From the NCBI GenBank assembly GCA_913052045.1, contig CAJXDJ010000045.1, positions 1 to 6,867 of the forward strand: 6,867 nucleotides of DNA. The letters run 5' to 3'. The position numbers and the translations under genes are program-made. Source of the stretch: an uncultured Dehalococcoidia bacterium (GTDB lineage Bacteria; Chloroflexota; Dehalococcoidia; Lucifugimonadales; GCA-2712585). Shown piece by piece: positions 1-5,601 of this stretch. Each line of letters opens with the position of its first letter. Position 1 is the stretch's first letter. The notes beneath the pieces are model-generated. The model searched no databases, was not told the DNA's origin, and saw only the letters and a list, made by a program, of their open reading frames with translations.

Positions 1-216
1 TGAAAGAATATCAAAAGGTTGCTTTGTAGTAGTAGCTTGAATCACTGCGTTAAGAAACTTCGGTTGATTTAAATATCCCCAGGGTTCTGTTTCATATATG
101 GAGGAAGTACAAACCACATCAAACGTTTGGGTCAGTAACGAAAACCCTCGCCTCAAGTTTGCTAACCTATCTCCGATGTTGGAGCCCAAACCAATATAAA
201 TTGTTACTGAATCCAA
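1..216 (-). CDS. folK: HPPK (FolK), N-terminal 72 codons, cut by the left edge
   Basis: 2-amino-4-hydroxy-6-hydroxymethyldihydropteridine pyrophosphokinase moves pyrophosphate from ATP to the pterin alcohol. Its product is the substrate of FolP, encoded immediately upstream. Translating the minus strand from a TTG at 216-214 gives 72 uninterrupted codons to the window edge. The family landmarks are in order: IYIGLGSNIGDR at residues 6-17 (the GSN pterin-site loop), SSIYETEPWGY at 38-48, and NQPKFLNAVIQ at 50-60. The ATP-binding, catalytic C-terminal half (usual family length about 150-170 residues) lies outside the window. The TTG start is the only start codon near the correct N-terminus; an in-frame TAA lies directly upstream of it. 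GGAG at 229-226 sits 9 bases before it. The first 13 bases overlap the end of folP, which suggests translational coupling. Identity is confident; the exact start is slightly less so. Confidence 0.93.
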   Translation of the reverse strand, partial: MDSVTIYIGLGSNIGDRLANLRRGFSLLTQTFDVVCTSSIYETEPWGYLNQPKFLNAVIQATTTKQPFDILS

Positions 217-1064
217 TTATCTGGTCTCCACCCTCTGACTACAGCATCACACATGCGAACTACACGAACAATTTCTTTTACGTCGTGTACTCTAACTATA
301 TCTACCCCTCCGGCAATACAAAGAGCTACCGCAGCCTCGGTACCCTCAAGGCGTTCTTCTTCCGGTAAATTTAACACGTAACCAATCGTGGACTTCCTCG
401 AAACTCCCATAAGTACAGGAAACCCTAGCCTTTTGATATCAGCTATTCTTTTTAGAATTTCTAGATTTTGCTCGGGGGTTTTTCCAAATCCGAATCCGGG
501 GTCTACAACGATCTTCGTCGGTTGTATTCCGAATTTTACGGCAAACTCAACACTACTATACAAGCTGGATAATAGGTCTGAAAAGAAATCACTATAGTGT
601 GTCCCAATCTGGTTATGCATTATGATAATTGGGGTCCGCGTCCGGAGAGAGATATCTAGCATAGACAAATCATTATTGACTCCCCAGATATTGTTTATCA
701 TAGATGCTCCAGCCTCTACTGAAAGCCTTGCCACCGTTGGTTTATATGTATCAACACTTACTGGAATATCTACGTTAACTGCTATCTTCTGGATTATGTC
801 AAGCATTCTATCTAACTCCTCCGCTTCTGTAATCGGAATATGATTGGGTCTCGTAGATTCTGCTCCCACATCGATAAAATCGGCCCCATGTTTAGCAAAA
901 CTAATCGACTTTTCTAGAACTTCTGTTTCTCTTCCCATTAGCCCATCACCAGAAAAAGAATCTGGCGTTACATTCACGATTCCCATTACATAGGTCCGGG
1001 CACCCCATTTGTACTCTCGGTTCTTTATATTCATTCTTCTCTGTATACCAAGCTCAGGTTCCAT
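204..1064 (-). CDS. folP: Dihydropteroate synthase
   Basis: DHPS condenses p-aminobenzoate with hydroxymethyldihydropterin pyrophosphate to form dihydropteroate in the cytoplasm, and it is the sulfonamide target. All TIM-barrel signature segments are visible (numbered from the chosen ATG, 286 aa): GIVNVTPDSFS at about 28-38, GAESTRP at 67-73, SVDTYKP with Asp105, IIMHNQ at 148-152, DPGFGFGKT at 188-196, SRKS at 222-225 and RVHDV at 258-262. Length is normal for the family. I chose the ATG at 1064-1062 because GTGAGG (1076-1071) lies 6 bases before it. The frame stays open to a TTG at 1085 (+7 residues) that lacks a good Shine-Dalgarno, and an ATG at 1034 is also possible. The residue after GAESTRP is Asn where Gly is common, which I read as ordinary variation. 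folK overlaps its 3' end, forming a two-gene folate operon. Confidence 0.96.
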   Translation of the reverse strand: MEPELGIQRRMNIKNREYKWGARTYVMGIVNVTPDSFSGDGLMGRETEVLEKSISFAKHGADFIDVGAESTRPNHIPITEAEELDRMLDIIQKIAVNVDIPVSVDTYKPTVARLSVEAGASMINNIWGVNNDLSMLDISLRTRTPIIIMHNQIGTHYSDFFSDLLSSLYSSVEFAVKFGIQPTKIVVDPGFGFGKTPEQNLEILKRIADIKRLGFPVLMGVSRKSTIGYVLNLPEEERLEGTEAAVALCIAGGVDIVRVHDVKEIVRVVRMCDAVVRGWRPDNWIQ

Positions 1065-1070
1065 GCAAAT

Positions 1071-1076
1071 CCTCAC
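1071..1076 (-). promoter_or_regulatory. Ribosome binding site deciding the folP start
   Basis: On the minus strand GTGAGG lies 6 bases before the ATG at 1064-1062. It supports that ATG over the upstream in-frame TTG at 1085, which is preceded only by an A-rich AAAAGAT stretch. Confidence 0.55.
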
Positions 1077-1168
1077 AATGAGCAAATATCTTTTGGGATT
1101 GTGATGATACCAGCGGCGGATGATACTTGCACCACACGATGGGCCTCTGGTAGCATTCCTGAGCTAAT

Positions 1169-1174
1169 AAGGAG
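1169..1174 (+). promoter_or_regulatory. Ribosome binding site for the TTG-started carboxylase gene
   Basis: AAGGAG lies 8 bases before the TTG at 1183. An in-frame TAA at 1168-1170 rules out any earlier start, and the next in-frame ATG is 42 codons further in, inside the conserved domain. The TTG is therefore the start. Confidence 0.75.
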
Positions 1175-1182
1175 CACACAAA

Positions 1183-2739
1183 TTGACAGAACCCAATAAT
1201 AAGAAGTTGTTAAAAGAATTAGATAAATTCCGTTCTCAATCGAAATTGGGCGGCGGTAAACACCGAATAGAACAACAACATTCTAAAGGAAAACTCACAG
1301 CTCGAGAACGAATGTCTCTCCTATTCGACGAGGGGTCGTTTCGAGAAATAGATAGCTTCATGACAAGCCATTCAGACGAACGGAAGGGTGAAGCAAAACC
1401 ACTAGGGGACGCAGTGGTAACAGGCTACGGAAACGTTTATGGGCGCCTGATATTTGCGTTTTCACAGGATTTTACCGTTATGGGAGGATCCGTTTCAGAC
1501 ACAGTCGGCAAGAAGATTTGTAAGATCATAGATTTGGCGATGAAAACAGGAGCCCCAATAGTAGGGCTAAACGATTCAGGAGGAGCACGCATTCAGGAAG
1601 GTGTACTAAGTTTAGCAGCCTACGGAGAAATCTTCTTTCGTAATACGCAGGCATCAGGCGTTATCCCTCAAATATCAGTAATACTAGGACCTAGCGCAGG
1701 CGGTGCTGTTTATTCTCCAGGGATTACAGATTTCATATTTATGGTACGCAACGTAGCTCAAATGTATATTACTGGACCAGATGTTATAAAGGCCGTGATT
1801 GGCGAGGAAGTTACACATGAAGAACTAGGAGGGACATTAGCGCACAATACAAAAAGCGGCGTCTCTCATTTCGTTCTGGAAACTGAGGAGGAGTGCTTTT
1901 CGGAAGTTCGACGCCTTCTCACCTTTCTCCCATCGAATAACATGGAGGACCCTGTTATTGCGGAACTCTTTGAACCAAAGTCACCGACCAATCCGAACCT
2001 CCTAAATATAGTCCCAAATGAATCGTCGAAAACTTACGACATCCACGATGTCCTATTAAACATTATTGACGACCAAGACTTTATGGAAATTCAGAAAGAT
2101 TACGCTCTAAATATTGTAATTGGATTTGGACGCCTAGCTGGACGTTCGGTCGGATTTGTAGCAAACCAACCGAACCACTTGGCTGGTGTGCTGGATATCA
2201 ATGCATCGGTAAAGGCCGCTCGGTTCATCAGATTTTGTGACGCCTTTAACCTTCCTATCATAACATTTATAGACGTACCGGGGTTTTTACCAGGAACGGA
2301 TCAGGAATATGGGGGAATAATCAGGCATGGTGCTAAGCTAATCTACGCCTATGCAGAAGCAACGGTTCCGAAAATCAGTGTATTACTCAGAAAGGCATAT
2401 GGTGGGGCATACATCGTGATGAGCAGCAAACATCTGCGAGGAGATATAAACCTTTCTTGGCCTTCGGCGGAAATAGCAGTTATGGGGCCAGATAGTGCCG
2501 TCAACGTAATATATAAGGAAAAGATTTCCAATGCAAAAAACCCAGAAGAAACTCGCGCGAAGTTAATCCAAACCTATAAAGATACCCATTATAATCCCTA
2601 CGTAGCAGCCGGCCATGGCTTTCTTGACAACGTGATCAACCCAGATGAAACTCGCGAATATCTAATAAATTCACTAGACATGTTGCAAAACAAACGATCT
2701 ACTATGCCACCTAAGAAACATGGCAATATCCCTCTTTAA
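1183..2739 (+). CDS. Acyl-CoA carboxylase carboxyltransferase (beta) subunit, propionyl-CoA carboxylase type
   Basis: This subunit transfers the carboxyl group from carboxybiotin to an acyl-CoA, giving methylmalonyl- or malonyl-CoA. Family members form hexameric rings and work with a biotin carboxylase and a biotin carrier. The 518 residues match the usual 510-540. Visible elements: the KGKLTARER motif (about 35-43) near the N-terminus; N-terminal crotonase-fold half with DSGGARIQEG (131-140) and GPSAGGAVYSPG (169-180); C-terminal half with GFLPGTDQEYGGIIRHGAK (367-385), RKAYGGAY (about 403-410) and WPSAEIAVMG. Both glycine-rich oxyanion-hole loops are intact. Residue 411, which follows RKAYGGAY, is Ile, whereas typical PccB proteins have Asp there, so the preferred acyl-CoA is uncertain (see findings). 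The start is TTG with AAGGAG 8 bases upstream. The gene is divergent from folP, and no partner subunit gene is visible. Methylmalonyl-CoA decarboxylase alpha subunits share this fold and are the main alternative, but no decarboxylase membrane subunits are nearby. Confidence 0.93.
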   Translation: MTEPNNKKLLKELDKFRSQSKLGGGKHRIEQQHSKGKLTARERMSLLFDEGSFREIDSFMTSHSDERKGEAKPLGDAVVTGYGNVYGRLIFAFSQDFTVMGGSVSDTVGKKICKIIDLAMKTGAPIVGLNDSGGARIQEGVLSLAAYGEIFFRNTQASGVIPQISVILGPSAGGAVYSPGITDFIFMVRNVAQMYITGPDVIKAVIGEEVTHEELGGTLAHNTKSGVSHFVLETEEECFSEVRRLLTFLPSNNMEDPVIAELFEPKSPTNPNLLNIVPNESSKTYDIHDVLLNIIDDQDFMEIQKDYALNIVIGFGRLAGRSVGFVANQPNHLAGVLDINASVKAARFIRFCDAFNLPIITFIDVPGFLPGTDQEYGGIIRHGAKLIYAYAEATVPKISVLLRKAYGGAYIVMSSKHLRGDINLSWPSAEIAVMGPDSAVNVIYKEKISNAKNPEETRAKLIQTYKDTHYNPYVAAGHGFLDNVINPDETREYLINSLDMLQNKRSTMPPKKHGNIPL

Positions 2740-2769
2740 CTAAAACACCAAGGGGCCCTGTTAATCAAA

Positions 2770-3765
2770 TCAAAGATTTAATATAGGTATCTCCCAATCT
2801 AGTTCCTTTTGATAGACCTGTATTCTCCAACGCTCGTCCTCACTAATCCAAATCCTACCATCATCAGTAGTTTTAATAGCAATTGGCCGGAAGAAAGCCC
2901 ATTCCGGTTCCAAATCTTTGACAAGTTGCCGAGCCTTTCTGTAGTCGGGATTTTGATTTAAGAATTCTGCGGCCCATTTTGATAATTTATCAGCGTTGCC
3001 AGAAAGTGTCGTTATATGAGACCCATCTCTTCTAAATATTTCTACTTTACAGTTCCACCAACTTGTAACGTAAACATCTCCCTCTAGATCCACAGCCACA
3101 CTACTAGGAAGATCTAACCCTGGGCCCTGCGAACCGAAAACAGACATAAAACGCCCGTCTGAATCGAATTTTTGCACCCTATTGTTATACCAGTCCGCCA
3201 CATAAATATTATCATCGGAATCTACGGTGATTCCCCACGGTCTGGTTAATTCGCCCTCTAATTGCCCCTGGTTCCCCCAAGTTTTAATATGTTCGCCATC
3301 TTTAGTAAACTTTTGGATCCTATGGCCCAAATTTTCGGAAACATAGAGGCAGCCCTTAGAATCAAACGCCAATCCAGCTGGACCATTTAGCTGACCAATC
3401 TCGTGTCCGGGCTTACCCCATTTCGAGTGGAAATTGCCTAAATTATCGAATATTGTTATACGATTCAGCCACTCATCGGCAACATATATCATTCCTTCGT
3501 TATCTATAACAATACTGGTAGGCCAAATAAACTGTCCATCATCCGTTCCCGGGCCACTAAACTCACTAATAAACTCTTCTTCTGTCGTCAACACAGTTAC
3601 CCTTTGGCACTGGTTTGCATCAGACGCTCTGCTAAGTACATACATGATCCCGTCCGGACTTATAGCCAAATCAACGGGATTCCTAAACCCTATTCCTCCA
3701 TCAGACCCCCTTCCCAGGGTTTGGCTGTAATTGTAAACTCTGTCACCAACTGAAATTGCCTGCAT
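2770..3765 (-). CDS. Six-bladed NHL-repeat beta-propeller protein
   Basis: This is a 331-residue protein built almost entirely of NHL repeats. The recurring unit is P-x-(G/S)-(I/V)-x-(V/F)-D-x-x-(G/D)-x-(I/V)-Y-V-(A/S), then a polar N/R turn and a final beta strand. I count six blades: about 27-69, 79-116, 126-163, 173-210, 217-254 and 291-320. A helical-looking insertion (about 255-290, rich in K, E and W) lies before the last blade. Such propellers usually bind proteins, ligands or nucleic acids; a few are enzymes (peptidylglycine amidating lyase, lactonase-like). I see no catalytic signature, so no function is assigned. No signal peptide or membrane segment is present, so a cytoplasmic location is inferred. 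The ATG start has an excellent AAGGAGGG 3 bases upstream. It lies 57 bp downstream of the DUF1800 gene on the same strand, probably co-transcribed, and ends 30 bp from the convergent carboxylase gene. Confidence 0.9.
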   Translation of the reverse strand: MQAISVGDRVYNYSQTLGRGSDGGIGFRNPVDLAISPDGIMYVLSRASDANQCQRVTVLTTEEEFISEFSGPGTDDGQFIWPTSIVIDNEGMIYVADEWLNRITIFDNLGNFHSKWGKPGHEIGQLNGPAGLAFDSKGCLYVSENLGHRIQKFTKDGEHIKTWGNQGQLEGELTRPWGITVDSDDNIYVADWYNNRVQKFDSDGRFMSVFGSQGPGLDLPSSVAVDLEGDVYVTSWWNCKVEIFRRDGSHITTLSGNADKLSKWAAEFLNQNPDYRKARQLVKDLEPEWAFFRPIAIKTTDDGRIWISEDERWRIQVYQKELDWEIPILNL

Positions 3766-3768
3766 TAT

Positions 3769-3776
3769 CCCTCCTT
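3769..3776 (-). promoter_or_regulatory. Strong Shine-Dalgarno of the NHL gene
   Basis: AAGGAGGG, the best Shine-Dalgarno match in the window, precedes the ATG at 3765-3763. It fixes the start and suggests efficient independent translation of the second gene of the DUF1800-NHL pair. Confidence 0.75.
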
Positions 3777-3822
3777 CAAATCTTTTCCCAAAATAGGTTA
3801 ATCCTAGCCCTGACCAGATACA

Positions 3823-5241
3823 TCACGCGAATTGATATTCCCTAGTTGCCGCTATCAATCTCATTACATCGGTAATCAGATCGGCACGAGCCACTTCACC
3901 TTGTGTGGTTTTATCCAAGTTCTCGGTACCACTCTTGTTCATGTGTTGTATCAGTTCGTCAAACGTTTCTCTTTCCAAACGCAGGATGCCCATTCGGTCC
4001 AGGCATTCATCAAGCAATTCCTTAGAAGACATATCGCCTTTTTTGCAAAGTTCTTCTACCATTAACCGAACACCAGGAAGATCCTTATCCGAAAGACGAT
4101 CGGCAACGAAATTGATTCGTCTAAGCAGTGCCCCACTGTCTATCCATTCCTTTCCAGTATGCCATCCTTCTACGCTAGGTGGATCCAACAACGCCTGCCC
4201 CTGAAAACCACACTCTTCCGCAATTTCGCTGAGACCTGGTTTAGGAAAATGGTAATCCTCAACTACTTTGAGGGTACCAACTATTAGTTCTGCCGGACTT
4301 TTGACTCTCTTAAACCATACCTTTTCATCTTTGAAAAAATCCGAGTTGAAAATGAATCTAAGGGTTGATCTGACGTCAAACTGGTTTTCTACAAGAGTAT
4401 TAGCAATAGCATCAATTGCTTCGGGGTTCATTGGAGGAATATCCAGCCAACTGGGCACCTGTACCTCATCTTCTACAAAGAAATTATAGAGATGCCTAGC
4501 TAAAAACCTGCTGGTAGCTGGTTGTTCAACAATTATATCTATAATATCCTCTCCATTAAAATTTCCGGTATGACCCAAAAATTGTTTTTCTCCCTCGTCA
4601 TGATCCTCAGACCTATAGTCAAATTCCCACAAGAATCTTCCGTAAGGATTTTTTGGTAGTTTACGACCAATAGTCCAGCCTGTGAAAGCACGAGAGCATT
4701 CCTTAACATCTTCCTCGGAATAATGCCCTTGTCCCATAGTAAATAACTCTAACAGTTCCCGGCCCCAGTTTTCATTGGGTGCATGTTTATGGTTTTCGTT
4801 ATTATCAAGCCAAAAAATCATCGCTGGATTTTTTGCCAATTTGACTAATAATTCCCTATAACTACCCATACCGAACTTTCTAAACATATCAATCTGGTGC
4901 AAGAGTTCATTGCCATTATCGACTTTAGAGTAGCCTGTAGCGAAAACTTGATGCCAAAATAGGGTAGTTTTTTCTTCTAAGGGCCTCGGACTATTAATCA
5001 TACGATAAAGAAAGTTGCCCCTCATATTTAGAGGATTCCCTGGGTTTGCTATCCCCGTATAATGCCTATAAAAAATCCCCTCGTGCAGGCCAGGAATCCC
5101 GTGGCTAGATGGATCGACTAATTCTTCCACCGTAGTTTCGTAGCCTTTCAAGGCTCTCGCCTCTATTTCCCTTTTAGAGGCCCCAAAACCCGCTCTCCTC
5201 ATCAGATGAGCCATCAAAGCCAACGCCTTTTCTCCAGTCAC
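3823..5241 (-). CDS. DUF1800 family protein, function unknown
   Basis: DUF1800 is a widespread bacterial family without a settled biochemical role. The hallmark segments are present in order (numbered from the chosen GTG, 472 aa): HLMRRAGFGAS at 12-22, KTTLFWHQVF at 91-100, FWLDNNEN at about 143-150, NENWGRELLELF at 156-167, DVKECSRAFTGW at 178-189, HDEGEKQFLGHTG at 214-226, and PPSVEGWHTG at 354-363. The length fits the family. There is no signal peptide or transmembrane segment. The frame is open to a TTG at 5301, but that start has only a weak AGG before it. The GTG at 5241-5239 has GGAGG 5 bases upstream and puts the conserved core near the N-terminus, so I prefer it. In many bacteria this family is paired with DUF1501; here the next gene encodes an NHL propeller instead. 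A structural or surface-associated role is sometimes proposed for the family, but nothing in this sequence shows it. Confidence 0.9.
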   Translation of the reverse strand: MTGEKALALMAHLMRRAGFGASKREIEARALKGYETTVEELVDPSSHGIPGLHEGIFYRHYTGIANPGNPLNMRGNFLYRMINSPRPLEEKTTLFWHQVFATGYSKVDNGNELLHQIDMFRKFGMGSYRELLVKLAKNPAMIFWLDNNENHKHAPNENWGRELLELFTMGQGHYSEEDVKECSRAFTGWTIGRKLPKNPYGRFLWEFDYRSEDHDEGEKQFLGHTGNFNGEDIIDIIVEQPATSRFLARHLYNFFVEDEVQVPSWLDIPPMNPEAIDAIANTLVENQFDVRSTLRFIFNSDFFKDEKVWFKRVKSPAELIVGTLKVVEDYHFPKPGLSEIAEECGFQGQALLDPPSVEGWHTGKEWIDSGALLRRINFVADRLSDKDLPGVRLMVEELCKKGDMSSKELLDECLDRMGILRLERETFDELIQHMNKSGTENLDKTTQGEVARADLITDVMRLIAATREYQFA

Positions 5242-5246
5242 AGTTG

Positions 5247-5251
5247 CCTCC
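5247..5251 (-). promoter_or_regulatory. Ribosome binding site supporting a GTG start for the DUF1800 gene
   Basis: GGAGG on the minus strand lies 5 bases before the GTG at 5241-5239. The competing TTG at 5301 has only CAGG upstream, 4 bases away. Confidence 0.5.
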
Positions 5252-5345
5252 GTAGTAAAAACCTTTGGTAGATTTTTAACAAACACTCGATAGTTTTGCA
5301 AGCAACCTGAATTTTACTTTTATGTTGCCACTTTCTGCAAATTGC

Positions 5346-5375
5346 ATTATCAAGACAAGAATACTATTTTCTTAA
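5346..5375 (-). promoter_or_regulatory. Possible sigma70-type promoter for the DUF1800-NHL pair
   Basis: Reading the minus strand, TTAAGA (5375-5370, 4 of 6 to consensus) and GATAAT (5351-5346, 5 of 6) are separated by 18 bases. They point toward the DUF1800 gene and would give a leader of roughly 100 bases to the GTG start. In AT-rich DNA such matches arise by chance, so this is only suggestive. Confidence 0.25.
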
Positions 5376-5377
5376 AC

Positions 5378-5561
5378 ATGAACCACTTCAAGTAACAACT
5401 CGCCTATCGCCAATCTTGAAATAGACCGTGAATTAATACGTGAAGCCCACCAATTTTTGTTTCGTAACCGAAAACACTCGACTGTTAAGCATAGGAAACC
5501 TAGAATAATGTCGTGAAATCAACCCATGCGTTTTGGCACAGCGATAGAAATGCCGCCTTTA
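5378..5561 (+). pseudogene. Possible remnant of a VapB-like antitoxin gene
   Basis: In the otherwise gene-poor stretch between the DUF1800 gene and pyrD, frame 5382-5513 encodes NLEIDRELIREAHQF, then an R/K-rich stretch with K-x-x-x-V and a stop at 5514. From memory of the VapB (ribbon-helix-helix) antitoxin family, the pattern N-L-x-I-D-x-x-L-(I/L)-x-E-A followed by (T)-K-K-x-x-V is characteristic, and the spacing from the Ile to the Val (21 residues) fits. After the stop the same frame reads RFGTAIE, which resembles the F-G-x-(I/L)-(E/D) tail of some VapB proteins. The ATG at 5378 is out of frame by one base with this segment, and the tail falls about four residues too early, so the copy would be broken by small indels and a stop. 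No PIN-domain toxin follows. The call rests on a short match and could be chance. Confidence 0.28.
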
Positions 5562-5601
5562 TAGGTACTATTCAAAGTTATTTTGGGGTTTTGGGCTAGG
5601 T

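Larger units (their letters stand above)
5302..5601. other. Gene-poor divergent intergenic region upstream of pyrD
   Basis: About 300 bases without an intact gene on either strand; the longest open stretches are roughly 35-55 codons with no start signal or recognisable product. Besides the possible antitoxin remnant and the weak minus-strand promoter listed separately, I see no tRNA, long repeat or strong hairpin. No convincing promoter for pyrD stands out; TTGGCA at 5533-5538 has no good -10 box at the right distance. Confidence 0.6.

Noticed and set aside
1099..1127. TTGTGA and GATACT with a 17-base spacer as a promoter for the carboxylase gene
   Set aside because: Spacing is good but both boxes match only 4 of 6 positions; chance matches of this quality are common.
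2740..2779. Possible terminator between the convergent carboxylase and NHL genes
   Set aside because: The only structures are a loop-less GGGCCC palindrome and a weak 5-bp AT-rich stem (AAATC/GATTT with a 3-base loop, 2767-2779). Neither is a credible intrinsic terminator.
3766..3822. A terminator or small gene between the DUF1800 and NHL genes
   Set aside because: The 57-bp gap shows no stem-loop and no start codon with a ribosome binding site other than that of the NHL gene.
3905..4204. Open frames of 77-99 codons on the plus strand within the DUF1800 gene
   Set aside because: They overlap each other and lie opposite conserved DUF1800 segments such as PPSVEGWHTG; composition is Ser/Arg-rich, as expected of antisense frames.
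5459..5476. Small near-palindrome TGTTTCG-TAAC-CGAAAACA
   Set aside because: The stem is only 5 bp (TTTCG/CGAAA) before a bulge, lies inside the possible antitoxin remnant, and has no promoter or gene boundary next to it.
5533..5571. TTGGCA followed by TATAGG/TACTAT as a pyrD promoter
   Set aside because: Spacing is 21 or 27 bases and the -10 matches are poor, so I do not call a promoter for pyrD.
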